From positions 21,164,965-21,228,964 of the forward strand of contig NC_045447.1 in NCBI RefSeq assembly GCF_002776525.5: a stretch of 64,000 bases of DNA, in the 5' to 3' direction. This document shows, piece after piece, positions 22,201 to 33,745 of the stretch. The position numbers were made by a program, and so were the translations under genes. The notes below the pieces were generated by a model. The model saw only the letters and a list, made by a program, of their open reading frames with translations, was not told where the DNA came from and did no database searches. The stretch is from Piliocolobus tephrosceles. Lineage: Eukaryota > Chordata > Mammalia > Primates > Cercopithecidae. Positions within the stretch are counted from its first letter, which is position 1. Each line of letters begins with the position of its first letter.

Positions 22201-23515
22201 ATTCTTATTTCAAGACGTCTAGCTCCCGTGGGTTGTGGCATGAACTGGTTGAGAAGGCCCCCAAAATAGCAACGAAGTAATTGCAATGTATATTCTAATA
22301 GCAGCAGCTGTAGTAGCGGAGCTGCCTCCCTCCCTGGGCTTCCTCTTTAGGGGTGATATGCCAGAATGAGAAACAAAATTACTGTGTCTGTTCAGCAAAT
22401 TCCTCCTGACAAAATCTTTAAGCGTTGACAAGAGTAATATACTGAAAATTAGTTTAGAAGTGTTTCAAGTTTCAAAAATCAATCAAAATCAAATTAGGTT
22501 CTGAAGATGCTGTCTGTTGAGTTTTAGGAAAAAATAAAGATTCGCTTCAGCAACTCAGGAAAGTGGCTTTGACCCCGAAAGAGGTGACTCTTTCACACGA
22601 AGTGATTGTTCTTCTTTACATCTTCCTTTAAGGCCTTTGCCAAGGACTTGACCAAGTATGTCCTTGTTCTATTCTCTCAGCCATTTGTAAATAACTTACC
22701 AGCTGACCTACATTTTAATCCCATTTCTCTCTCTTCTGTCTCCCAACCCCCAAGCCCCATCGAAAGCTAAATGAAGGAAAAAAATTAAAAAGTAAAAAAC
22801 CTAGTCTTAGTTCCAAGGATGGTAAAAAGGCCTGGAAGTGGTGGGGAAAAGGAATTAATAGCCCGTGGCCTTTCTTAACTTGGTCTAATTGTCAAGTGCA
22901 AAAGAGCTATATTCAAGATGTAGGCATGCATGCCTCTGTGGGGTTAAATGATTAACAGGAGTTTCAACTTTGGCTTCATTCTTTATCCCCATATGTAACT
23001 TAAAAATCAGGGTCTTTTATAGCCTGGGAGGATAATAATCACTTTGACATTTACACTTCAATGACAGTGGCTTATTGTTTCCTACATACAATGACTTACC
23101 CCAGCCACCCTACTTCCCCTTCTTCTGTTCTTAGTGGTTTTGGAGGGTTCACAGAAGCCTTACTACATGTCCACAAATCAGGCTGGCAGCCATAGTCACC
23201 ACAAAGAGGCCCTTGTGTCTTTTTCTCTCTTGTTTATCAATGTCTATTATCTATGAAGCTGTCATACCTGACATACCTCTTGAAAGCTACCATTGCCTGG
23301 GCCAAGGGTGTCAATACCCAAAGTTTCCAAAGTCTTTTATCCTCTAGGTAGAGCTGAGAGAATGGCCTCCCCCTATTCTGTGCAATCTGGATCTCCAAGC
23401 ATTTCTAGTTGGATCTAGAATCTCTTTGTTCCCAAATATTTTGTTTTAAAACAGTACATTTAGTTTCTAGCAAAACTCCTCTAACCATCAAGACTCAGAC
23501 AAGGATTGACAGGAT
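22201..23515. other. repeat-poor sequence, candidate conserved stretch at 22440-22990
   Basis: No gene. 22440-22990 lacks recognisable repeats and mixes AT-rich factor-like words with retained CpGs. Nothing else can be stated from sequence alone. Confidence 0.35.
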
Positions 23516-23582
23516 ATGTATATGTATGTAGGATGTGTATGTGTCTATGTGAGTGTGTGTGTGCACACGGGTAAATGGTTGT
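23516..23582 (+). repeat. TATG/GT-rich low-complexity tract
   Basis: Alternating 'tatgtatatgtatg' and 'gtgtgtgtgtgcacac', imperfect. Confidence 0.8.
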
Positions 23583-23806
23583 GTGTGGATTGAGTGACTA
23601 GAATTGATATTCTGCCCTGCTATGACCGCTTCGTTCTCATCTAAGCTCAAAGCTTATTTTTGCATATATTAACATGGGCTATCTATAACCAATATAAATG
23701 GTTGGCAGTGGAGTTTGCTTTGTGTGTCATAATAAAGCTCCTTCAGCTGGTCACTTGAAAAAGGAGAACAGTCTGCTCCAGATAACAAACTTCTTCAACT
23801 ATTGAG

Positions 23807-23844
23807 AAAAAAAAAAAAAAAAAAACAAACAAACAAACAAAAAG
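23807..23844 (+). repeat. A-run followed by (CAAA)n
   Basis: Nineteen As, then four to five CAAA units. It may be a retroelement tail, but no body is recognised upstream. Confidence 0.9.
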
Positions 23845-24549
23845 AAATGCTGCATATTTGGAAATAATAGATTTCCAAGTTTCAAAGTTCCAACAATCTT
23901 AGGTCTTTTAGAACCAAGTTTCAGATGTTGCCTCCATTATATATGAGATCTCTATGGTGGCCTCTTCATGGCCACATTAGTAGTTTCTAACCCATTCATT
24001 CAGAGCTGCAGGCTCTGCCTACTCTCTGTCCTACCCCAAAGGCGTACACCTACACACAAATGCACCTGCACACAGAAGGAGAGTTGCATTGTCAGATTGG
24101 CATCTCAAACTATGGACCCATCATTCAAATCATCCTCCCTCCCTCTCCTCTGCATAGTTGATATTTCTGAAGATTCCACTGATGTCTAACTTCCCTTAGA
24201 CTCACATAGTCCTCACTTTCAGTACGTATCTCAGTTTCTTGTAATTCAACACATATGTAGAATTAAATGAGTTGTAGCTTCTCTACTACACCAAAGACAT
24301 TTTCCCTCCCTCTTCCCAAGCCCACAGCTGTTACTTCAGATACATGTGGAGGACTTACCTGTTGGCACCTCCCATCTCTCCATAGCTAGCTCTATTTTTT
24401 GACAAATATCATGAAAGACAAATGACCCTTCTTTTTGTCCTATTGTGCTTTCTTCCTTCAGCAAAATCTGGGGCCACTGTACTGCTTGATACTGGCTCTC
24501 CATCAGTGCCTTCGTGGCTGACAGCACCTAGAGGGAGAACTCAATAATT
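23845..24549. other. no gene or clear repeat recognised
   Basis: Unique-looking sequence. The frames at 23968-24189 (73 codons, plus) and 24336-24527 (63 codons, minus) have no recognised features. Confidence 0.4.
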
Positions 24550-24665
24550 TGCTATTTTCTATCCCAGCTGCCTAGAAAAGAACTTGGCACACAATATATA
24601 TTTGATCAATATTTCTTGATTAAACTAATGGAATGAAGGAAAGAAGGAAGGAAGGACAGAAAAGT
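24550..24665 (+). mobile_element. L2 LINE 3' end with GAAG tract
   Basis: 'cagctgcctagaaaagaact' then 'tggcacacaatatatatttg' and 'tcttgattaaactaatggaa' are L2 3' text. The usual 'tgaatgaatga' end has become a (GAAG)n tract near 24634-24656. Confidence 0.7.
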
Positions 24666-26089
24666 GAATGACAAAATTAGTGTGTGTTTTCTGGCAATAA
24701 TAATCATAATAGTATCATGTTAAACAAAAACCTGCCCTATTAAAAATATAATTTTGTCTGCTTAGTAAGTACCACATGGGCATTTGGGAAACTCAGATAC
24801 ACAGACAAAACTAAAAGTTGCAATTAATTCACTGTCCAAATAAAACTGTTTTATTTGTGTTTTAACATACTGTTAAAATGTTGTGTTTTTATATGTCCAT
24901 TTTTCCATAAGTATCAGCAACACGCTTTCCTTAACAAAATTCTTATTAGTATATTTTGCTTTATAATCTCCCTTCTTTTTCTATGCTTAACTTACACAAT
25001 GGGAGGTTTTTGTAATCTAATATGCTTTGAAGTTTTCTTGTAACATATAGTTTTTACTGCATAGCATTCTACTCATTAATATACTCAGATTAATACACAA
25101 GGTATATTGAACTAATTTCTTATTCTTTGATATTTTGATTTTTCATTTAAGTTTATACACTTGCATGCATCTATGATAGTTTTTAAATAAAATGTTAGCT
25201 CAAAAGTTCTAAAGGGTAGACAGATGTCATGCAGGTAAGTGCCAGTATTAGACATTGCCACTTTTCTCACGTTTGGGTACTCTTTGATTGCAATGGAAAA
25301 ATGAAGAAGACTTCAATTATAATAGATTTTTATAAATCAATTATTTAAACATTATATAAATAGAATAAGACCACAATTTCCCTACACTTCAGAAGCTGGG
25401 CATAATTTTGATTCCTCTATCTCCTTTCCTGACATATAATGAATCATTAAGTCCTGTCTGTTTCACTTTCATAGTGTGTTTTCAACCTTCCTTCTTCTCC
25501 AACCCATTTGACACTGTTATAGTCCAAGTCCCATGTTTGTGTTCCTGAGTTTTCAATATTGCTCTTTGTTTAGGTTTTTTGTCTCTTACTTTCTTTTCAC
25601 TGTAACATTTCCCAAGTGTTTTCCATGAGACACTGGTCCCGTGGGATACGTGACCAAAGAAGTCCTGTGACAAACTTATGCAATCTTACTTATTATCTTC
25701 CCTCCTGGGGATACACCAAGCATATCAGTTTGCCAGATTTTCTAGGAAGTCCTAGAGTTAAACAATCAAAACCAACAAAAACAGTAAGAAAATTTTTATG
25801 TAGATTGCTTGAACATAAAATATACTAATCCTGACTCACACATTCTTTCAACAAATCATCGTTTGTATGATTACCATGAGTGATGGCCAGTTGTGTGAGT
25901 GTGTGAGTGTGTAGGTATGTGTGTGTGTGTGACATCTTTTAACCACCAGTTGAACCTGTGCCTTAAGCAAACACTTTGGGTGTCACTTTTACATTGCATT
26001 TCACACAGCTGATGATGTCATTTTTTAAAGACTAGATACAATTATATATTTTTGAAAAAATTATCCAGTAAAGTAAACATTCCCAATGA
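24666..26089. other. no supported gene
   Basis: AT-rich sequence with two overlapping frames (25482-25673 minus, 25616-25828 plus) and no domain. 25380-25500 may be a weak L2 relic. A GT-rich tract lies at 25891-25931. Confidence 0.4.
25891..25931 (+). repeat. imperfect GT microsatellite
   Basis: 'gtgtgagtgtgtgagtgtg' followed by 'gtatgtgtgtgtgtgtg'. Confidence 0.9.
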
Positions 26090-26420
26090 CTACAATGGCA
26101 TTCAAGATCCGTTAGACTTTCCCTTAATCATAATGTCTTAGTCTGATGTCCCATAGTGCCCCTGCATCATCAGAAAATCAAAACATATCAAAGTTCTATC
26201 TCCTCTCCAAATGTCATACTTTCTCGGCTTTTTATACCTGATTTCTGCTATTTCTTCTGTTGATCTTTTCCAGTGATGGTATTTGGTTTACCACCAATAG
26301 CAAATATTAAAATCTTGCAAAATCATGCCTATCTTCTCCAGTGGTCACTTCACTCATATCCTTCAAATTCCAATGATGGCTTCTCTACAAAACATTTTCT
26401 AATGCCCTAAAAAAGCTGCC
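26090..26420 (+). mobile_element. L2 LINE fragment
   Basis: Plus-strand L2 internal text in order: 'aatggcattcaagatccgt' (usual 'aggccctacatgatctgg' area), 'ctatctcctctccaaatgtc' and 'ctccagtggtcacttcactc'. It ends in 'gatggcttctctacaaaac', similar to the 'gaggccttccctgacc' block. Confidence 0.6.
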
Positions 26421-26999
26421 CCTCCTGTCTTAACAGCCTCCAGGTAGGCAGATTGGTGATGTTCACCTTCCTTTTATAAATGAGAATACTGCATAATTGT
26501 GGGTTCTCTGCACATTCGGTGATCTTTGCTAACCACCTGGTTACATCTCAAAAGATAAGAGGTTAGAGAGTGAAGAGGGTGGAGGGAGGGAGTGTCCAGG
26601 GACTTCTGGAATCTCAAAAGGGATGAACACTTAGCTAAGACATGAGAGGCCTTAACTAAATCCCAAGTTTGTTTATGGCCGTCAGAAATGTACCTGGCAT
26701 GTTCAGTTCTGATTTTCAGGGATTTAACTTTAGCTGGCAAAAGAAGTTGTATAAACTCAGGAAATGGGACAGGAAAAAATATGAAAGAAAGCCAGCTAAT
26801 CAGAACCTATTAAATTCATAAAAATGTGTTGGCTTGAATTATAGTTTTGAGGGAGATATTAGTTATAGTTCACTATTCAGTAACTATTGGCATTATGAGT
26901 CCCTAAATTAGCTGTTTACTGACTTATTTAAGCCAATCATTAAAATGTTCACATTCTGACAAACTGCGAGGATTTTGGGGTACAATTATTAACAGCCTA
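26421..26999. other. no gene or clear repeat recognised
   Basis: The 88-codon minus-strand frame 26474-26740 shows no domain. The sequence is otherwise AT-rich. Confidence 0.4.
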
Positions 27000-27185
27000 C
27001 ATTTTATTGACATGTAACACTATGGAGAACGGTTTTACATCTAGAATACTCACCATAATACCCATTTTATAGAATGGAAAGCTAAGACTAGCTTCTGATA
27101 ATGTTAAGTGATTATTCAGAGCTAACAGAAATAGGAATGACAAAGTTAGAGCTTGAAGCCCTATGTTATAAATCCTAGTGATGTC
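27000..27185 (-). mobile_element. MIR SINE
   Basis: Reverse-complement MIR: 'acccattttatagaatggaa', 'aatgttaagtgattattcag', then 'caaagttagagcttgaagcc' in place of 'cagagccgggattcgaaccc'. Confidence 0.65.
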
Positions 27186-27569
27186 AAGAGGGCTCACATA
27201 GCATGGAGTGATTTAATAAGCACCTACTTCTCAGTTTTTAGGACTGCCAGGCATTGAGGAAGCCGAGGCATCCATGAGACGGAGGGAAGTCAGATGGCAT
27301 GAAGCCCTGCAGACATAACGTTGAGGGCAAGCATGAGAGTCAGAGCCTGTCTTCCTGGTTTGTTCGTCCTGCTTCTGGCTCTTGTCTTTTATCAGGAATG
27401 AAAGTACTACCTGTGTTATCTGAACAATGGTCTAATCTCTTTCAGTACCTGGTGCTGAGAAAGATTTGACTAGAACACATTGGGAAGGGATTTATGTAAG
27501 ACTTGAATATGTTATTAACTGTGGGTAGCTGGAGTTTCAGATAAATGATGATGAATATATGCTTATTAT
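27186..27569. other. no gene recognised
   Basis: A mixed-composition interval with no nameable repeat. Confidence 0.35.
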
Positions 27570-27715
27570 CTTGATCACTTATTTTATAATGTTTCTTGAA
27601 AGTTTACTCTGTGTCAGACATTATACATAGCTCTCAGCTGTATGAAACAGATGAAGCCCTTTGTATTTAAGGGGCACAGACTCCAACAGACATAGCAGGA
27701 AGGTAAATCTTAATC
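27570..27715 (-). mobile_element. L2 LINE fragment
   Basis: 'gaaagtttactctgtgtcag' followed by 'acattatacatagctctcag' matches the antisense L2 3' end ('gagcgcctactatgtgccag...'). Confidence 0.5.
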
Positions 27716-27999
27716 TTTCTGGGGCATCTGGAACATTTCAATAGACAAAAGTTATGGATATGTTTTCCTGGAAACATAGACACACACATATGTGGACTCA
27801 CATTTTTACTTATGGGCATGAGATGAGAAATTCAGAATCTATTTAGACTTCTCTAAAGACCAAACATTTCCCTCCTAGACATCCATAAACCTCAGGTAAA
27901 GTATTCTAGGACAGAGCATCATTAATGTAAACAAATTTTTATTGCTTCCTATAGTATTCAGGGCAGTAGGAACAAAAGGGTAATGTCCCACAGACTGTT
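27716..27999. other. no gene recognised
   Basis: A short AT-rich spacer. Confidence 0.35.
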
Positions 28000-28500
28000 G
28001 TGACTGTTGTGACTACCACATCCTTCTAAGTCTCCTTGACATTGTGGAAAGGCAGACAAATTACATTCCCAAGGATATTTTTGCCCACTGTGGTAGTGGT
28101 TCTAGGTTAGAGCTTGATAGTGAGAGACATTAGAGCTGGAAAGCAGAAGGGAGTAAGAATCCATTATCAACTGAGATATTTCTAGCCAGTTACATTAGAA
28201 AGTCATGAAATTTACAATGACTTGCCAGGAAGCTTTTAAAAAACATGTATACTCAGTACCATGGACTGAGATGGATGGCAGGAGCTTCCCAGAGATTCTT
28301 TTGAATTCTGGTTGTGTTCTGGATAATGTCTGAGAACAACCCACTTCTGTGTTTCAGGATGAGGTCTACAATGACAACTTTCTGATCCTTGCTCCCTTAG
28401 CTTCCAGTGGTTGAGTAAGCCATTAATTTCCTATTTAGTCCTTCTTACATGGAATACATCAAATAGTTTCTGTTTTCTTGACTGAACACTAACTGATACA
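28000..28500 (+). mobile_element. possible old MaLR/ERVL-type LTR
   Basis: The end text 'cttgactgaacactaactga' then 'taca' looks like an LTR 3' terminus of the MLT1 type. The body contains 'tgtctgagaacaaccc'-like LTR text. Identification is by end motif only and the left border is unknown. Confidence 0.35.
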
Positions 28501-28533
28501 TGGAGTAAGGTATGGTCTCTATTTTTGTTCTCC

Positions 28534-28707
28534 AAGGTGTAAACATTGTTTTCTGTAAAGAGATAAATAGCAAATATTTTTGGCTTTTCCTGGCAGACTA
28601 TCCTTTTTGTAACTACTCAACTCTGCCATTGCATCAAAAAAGCAGCCATAGACAAGATGTATACAAGTAAACGCCACTGTGTTCCAATAAAATTTTATGT
28701 AACAAAA
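28534..28707 (+). mobile_element. MER1 (hAT-Charlie) left part
   Basis: Matches the MER1 consensus in order: 'ttttctgtaaagagataaat', 'gtaactactcaactctgcca', 'aaagcagccatagacaag', 'tgttccaataaaattttatg'. It is interrupted by the L1 that begins about 28708. The right part lies beyond the L1. Confidence 0.8.
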
Positions 28708-31700
28708 TAAGTGCTAAACACCTACATCAAGAAGATAGAAAGATCTCAAATTAACAATCTAATGTCACACATAGAGGAAATGGAAAAAAAGAATAAACTA
28801 ACCCCACAGCTAGCAGAAGAAAAGAAATAACTAAAATCAGAGGAGGACTGAAAGAAACTGAGACTCAAATATTTGTGCAAAGGATCAACAAAACCAAAAG
28901 TTGTTTTTGAAAGGATAAACAATATCGATAGACCTCTAATTAGATTAATAAAAAAGAGAGAAGATCCAAATATGCACAATCAAAAATGACAAAGTTGACG
29001 TTACAACTGATTCCACAGAAATACAAAAGATCTTCAGAGACAATTATCAACACCTCTATGCACAAAACCAGAAAATCTAGAAGAAATGGATTAATTGCTA
29101 GAAACACACAATATCCTAAGATTCAGTCAGGAGGAAATTGAAATGCTAAACAGAACCAATGTTGAGTTCTAAAATTGAATCAGTAATAAAAGACATACCA
29201 ACCATAAAAGCCCTTGACCAGATGGATTCACAGCCAAATTATACCAGACATACAAAGAAGAGCTGGTTCCAATTCATCTGAAACTATTCCAAAAAATTGA
29301 GGAGGAGGGATGCCTCCCTAACTCATTCTATGAAGCCAGCATTACCCTGATACCAAAACCTGGCAAAGATGCAACAAAAGAAAAGTACAAACAAATATCC
29401 CTGATGAACAGAGGTGCAAAAATCCTCAACAACATACTGGCAAACCAAATACAACAGTTCATCAAAATGTTAATTCATCACAATCAAGTAGGCTTTCTTC
29501 TTGGATAGTTCAACCTATGCAAATCAATAAATGTGATTTATTACATAAGGAGAATTAAAAGCAAAAGCCATATGATTATTTCAGTAGACACAGAAAACGT
29601 TTCTGATAAAATTCAATATCCGTTCATGATAAAACCCCTTTAAAAATCTGCTCATAGAAGGAACATACTCAATAAGAGCCATCCATGATAAGCCTACAGT
29701 CAACATCATATTGAATGGGCAAAAACTGGAAGCATTCTCCTTAAGCACAAGAACATAACGAGTATGCCCACTTTCAACACTCCTATTAAGATAGAATAGA
29801 ATAGAATAGAATAGAATAGAATAGAATAGAATAGAATAGAATAGAAAAATTATTTGGATTCAACAACCCAAATAAGAAAAGAAAATGTCAAATTATCTGT
29901 CTTCACTGATGATAGGATTTTATACCTAGAAACCCCAAGAAACTCCATCAAAAGGCTTCTAGAACTAAAAAATGCTTTTAGAAAAGATCTAGGATACAAA
30001 ATCAATATATGAAAATTATTAGCATTTCTATACACCAATAACATTCAAACTGAAAGCCAAATCAAGAATGCAACCCCATTGACAATAGCCACAAAGAAAA
30101 TAAAATGTCTAGGAATAAATTTAACCAAGGAGGTAAAAGTTATCTGAAAGAACAATAACAAAACTCTGCTGAAATAAATTATAGATGGCACAAACAAATG
30201 GAAAGACACTCTATGCTCATGGATTGAAAGAATCAATATCATTAAAATGACCATACTGCCCAAAGAAATCTACAGATTCAAGGCTATCCCTATCAAATTA
30301 CCAATGTCATTTTTCAAAGAATTAGAAAAACAACTAAAATTCATATGGATCCAAAAGAAAAGCACAGATAGTGACAAACAACTCTAAGCAAAAAGAACAA
30401 AGCCGGAGTCCTCACATTGCTTGACCTCAAACTATACTATAAGGCTACAGCATGGTGCTGTTACAAAAACAGATACCTAGACCATTGGAACAGGTTGGAG
30501 AACCCAGAAATAAAACTGCACACCTACAATCATTTGATCTTCAACAAAGTCAACAAAAATAAACAATAGAAAAAGAACTCCCTATTCAATAAATGGTACT
30601 GGGATCACTGGTTAGCCTTATGTAGAAGAATGAAACCAGATCCCTACATTTCATCATATACAAAAATTAACTCAAGACGGATTGAATATTTAAATGTGAG
30701 ACCTTAAACTATAAACTCCTTAGAAGAAAACTTAGAAAATACCCTTTTTGACACAGGCCTTGGCAAATAATTTATGGCTAAGTCCTCAAAAGTGATGGCA
30801 ACAATAACAAAAATTGACAAATGGCACCTAATTAAACTAAAGAGCTTTTGCACAACAAAATCAACCATCAACAGAGTAAACAGACAGCCTCCACAATGGG
30901 AGAAAATATCAGCAAACTATGCATCTGACAAAGGTTTAATATCCAGGATCCGTAAGGAACTTCAGCAACTCAACAACCAAAATACAAGCAACTCCATTAA
31001 AAAGTGGGCAAAGGACTTGACTAGACACTTCTCAAAAGAAAACACACATGCAGCCAACAAACATGAAAAAATATTCAGCTTCACTAATTATCATAGAAAA
31101 TGCAAATCAAAACCTAGACCAATGGAACAGGTTAGAGAACCCAGAAATAAAGCTGCACACCTACAGTCAAAACCACAATGAGATACCCTCTCACACCAGT
31201 CTGAATGGTTATTACTAAAAAGTCAAAAAGCAACAGATGCTGGCAAGGCCCTGGAGAAAAGACAACGTTTACATACTGTTGGTAGGAATGTAAATTACTT
31301 CAACCACTGTAGAAAGTAGTGTGGAGATTTTGCAAAGAACTTAGAACTACCATTCAACCAGCAATTCCATTATTGGGCCGGTACCCAAAGAAAAATAAAT
31401 TCTTCTACCAAAAATACATACGTATGTTCATGTGTATGTTCCTCACACCACTATTCACAATAGCAAAGACATGGACTCAACCTAGGTTCCCATCAACAGT
31501 GGATTGAAGAAAGAAAATGCAGTGCATACATACCACAGAATACTATGCAACCATAAAATAGAATAAAATCATGGTTTCTGCAGCACATGGACGGAGCTAG
31601 AGGCCATTATCCTAAAAGAATTAACACAGGAACAGAAAATCAAATACCCTATGTTCTCTTATACAAGTGGGAGCTAAACATTGGGTACACATGGGCATAC

Positions 31701-31916
31701 AGATGGGAACAATAGGCACTGGTGACATTATAGAAGAAAGAGTGGGAGGAGGGCAGTGGTTAAAAAGCTACCTATTGGGTCGTATGTTACTACCTGGGTG
31801 ACAGGCTCACTCATACTCCAAACCTCAGCATCATGCAATAAACACATGTTACAAACCTGCATGTGTACCTCCTAAATCTAAAATAAAAGTAGAAATTATT
31901 TAAAACAAAACAAAAC
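28708..31916 (+). mobile_element. L1 LINE, 5'-truncated, 3.2 kb, ORF2 broken
   Basis: The element starts within ORF2 ('aagatctcaaattaacaat') and runs through the reverse-transcriptase and C-terminal regions to a 3' UTR ('cctgggtgacaggctcactc', 'acaaacctgcatgtgtacc') and an A-rich tail. ORF2 normally encodes the endonuclease/reverse transcriptase used for target-primed insertion. Here the endonuclease part is absent and many stops and frameshifts break the frame. The catalytic FADD block is still visible near 29900-29914, but translates as F-T-D-D. A pentamer microsatellite (29787-29847) and a templated 60-base duplication (31115-31174) are additional damage. Its longest surviving sense frame is 135 codons (30774-31181). 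Divergence suggests an L1MA/L1PB-age primate copy. Confidence 0.93.
29787..29847 (+). repeat. (AGAAT)n pentamer microsatellite inside L1 ORF2
   Basis: About twelve uninterrupted 'agaat' units. They replace L1 sequence expected between 'caacactcctatt' and the region leading to the F-T-D-D codons. Confidence 0.95.
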
Positions 31917-32139
31917 GTGTTGTACTCTACCCAAAATAAATTTGGCATTGTTTGTTATCATAATTGTAGTTAGATTTTAGCTCTGCATCATTTATATTTC
32001 ATCATGTTTTGTTGAGTTTAATTATAAACCCATACATATTTGTTAAGAAAAGCTGGCTTGATATTTTCCAATGACAATTAGATTTTATCCAACGGAATAA
32101 AATGTCTTAGAATAAAAACTGCAATAAACTTTAAACAAA

Positions 32140-32215
32140 AATTTTATATATAAAAACAGTTAGCAGGCCAGATTTGGCAGGCAGGATACATTTTGCCAAC
32201 TTCTACTTTAGAAGA
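32140..32215 (+). mobile_element. MER1 right part
   Basis: 'aaaaacagttagcaggccag' followed by 'atttggcaggcaggatacat' and 'tttgccaacttctacttta' matches the MER1 right end ('...gtttgccgacccctg'). The sequence between the L1 tail and here (31917-32139) is AT-rich and may be the longer MER1 interior or unrelated DNA. Confidence 0.75.
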
Positions 32216-32936
32216 TTGAGTTAATCATAATTCTCACTTCATGGCTTACAGTCCCACTGATCCATGAAAGCTCTCTCTTCAAATTTCCTTATTTGATTTT
32301 TTTTAAATTTATATATTTCCTATATACCTATTCACTACTTCCATTCCCTTCCCCACTAGCCATTCTGAGAGAGAGAGAGAGACAGAGATAGAAGGACAGA
32401 TACACACATACATACATACGTAAGTACATACATAAGTAAAAGATAGATGATAGATATAAAATGGGTATGTATTCATTTTAACATGTTCAGTATAGATTTT
32501 TTCTTAGTGTAGGTCTTTACAAAACATGTATAGGTATTTCATATATTTTAACTTTAAATGAAATTAACCTTTATGTCATATTGTTTTTTTCTTCATACAA
32601 TGTCATGTTTTTAATAGTATATTGTACAGTCATAATGTATTAATTTAGTAGGTTATCTCTAACTGATAAATAGGTAGGAGTGGTAGATGTTAGTATTATT
32701 CACCAATACCTAGTTCTCATTTCCAGAGTCATCAAAAGAAGTGATTGTTGACCCAGAATGTTTGTCTAGACACTCACTGGACTCTGCACCAGTGAAAATA
32801 AATATGTTAGTGTTCATTTATTACCGTAGTATTACCTATCCTATCCTTGTATGTTGCTTTTAGGTACTCCACAGTGTACGTCTAAAGCATCAAACCCATC
32901 TACTGTCCTAGGAATGGATCATTGGTTTGCTTAGGT
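32216..32936. other. no gene; simple repeat at 32367-32458
   Basis: AT-rich DNA with a compound tract of (GA)n, (ACAT)n and GATA-like units. Nothing else is recognised. Confidence 0.5.
32367..32458 (+). repeat. compound GA / ACAT / ATAG simple repeat
   Basis: 'gagagagagagagagac', then 'acatacatacatacg' units, then 'agatagatgatagata'. Imperfect and adjacent. Confidence 0.85.
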
Positions 32937-33161
32937 ATCATAGCATAGTGGTTAAACTCACAGTCTCTGGAATTCAAGTGTTTGGTTAAAATCCTAGAGC
33001 CACCACTTACTAAATATGTAATTTAGGGCATGATTGCTTACATTTTTGGCTTCAGGTCCTTTGTTATATAGGGAAACTTATAATGCATACCATGTGGGGT
33101 TATCCTTAAGATTAAATTATTAGAATCATATTTTGAAACCTTAAAGTAATTTTTAGCATTT
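32937..33161 (+). mobile_element. MIR SINE, nearly full length
   Basis: Begins 'tatcatagcatagtggtta' at the tRNA-like head and continues with 'cacagtctctggaattcaa', 'ccaccacttactaaatatgt' and 'ttccttaagattaaa'-like text. An AluY lies immediately beyond it. Despite the tRNA ancestry it is not a tRNA gene. Confidence 0.85.
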
Positions 33162-33177
33162 AAAAATTACACATGCT

Positions 33178-33481
33178 GGCCGGGCGCGGTGGCTCAAGCC
33201 TGTAATCCCAGCACTTTGGGAGGCCGAGATGGGTGGATTACGAGGTCAGGAGATCGAGACCATCCTGGTCTACACGGTGAAACCCCGTCTCTACTAAAAA
33301 ATACAAAAAACTAGCCGGGCGAGGTGGCGGGCGCCTGTAGTCCCAGCTACTCCGGAGGCTGAGGCAGGAGAATGGCGTGAACCCGGGAGGCGGAGCTTGC
33401 AGTGAGCCGAGATCGCGCCACTGCACTCAAGCCTGGGCGACAGAGCGAGACTCCATCTCACAAAAAAAAAAAAAAAAAAAA
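33178..33481 (+). mobile_element. AluY, Old World monkey lineage
   Basis: A full-length, little-diverged AluY starting 'ggccgggcgcggtggctcaa' and ending in a long A tail, flanked by a perfect 16-base duplication 'aaaaattacacatgct' (33162-33177 and 33482-33497). It shows 'gctcaagcctg' and 'gggcgaggtggcggg' but keeps 'gagatcgcgccactgc', an intermediate state among monkey AluY variants. The 113-codon minus frame is Alu antisense. Confidence 0.97.
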
Positions 33482-33579
33482 AAAAATTACACATGCTTTT
33501 AAATTTAAAAAATAAAATAAACTGCATGTCACCAACATTTTTAAACTTAGGATTTAATATGTAGGACCCTTCTGTGGTA

Positions 33580-33745
33580 AATATTTCATGCTTGCAGAAA
33601 TGAAGGATGAGCAGGGTAGGTATTGTTGCCCACAAGTTGCAGAAAAGAAAACCAAGATTCAGAGAAGTGAAGTCAGTTCTCTAATATCATGCTGCTTGTA
33701 ATAGCAGCAAGATTCGAACTTCTCTCCCTGGCTCTAAAAGAGTAA
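33580..33745 (-). mobile_element. MIR SINE
   Basis: Antisense MIR: 'aaaaccaagattcagagaag', 'tgaagtcagttctctaatat', 'agcaagattcgaacttctct'. Confidence 0.7.

Noticed and set aside
30774..31181. 135-codon plus-strand frame
   Set aside because: A surviving piece of L1 ORF2 that reads through the templated duplication. It is part of a dead LINE and not a host gene.
32937..33161. tRNA-like head 'gcatagtggtta'
   Set aside because: It belongs to a MIR SINE, which derives from a tRNA. It does not fold as a complete tRNA gene.
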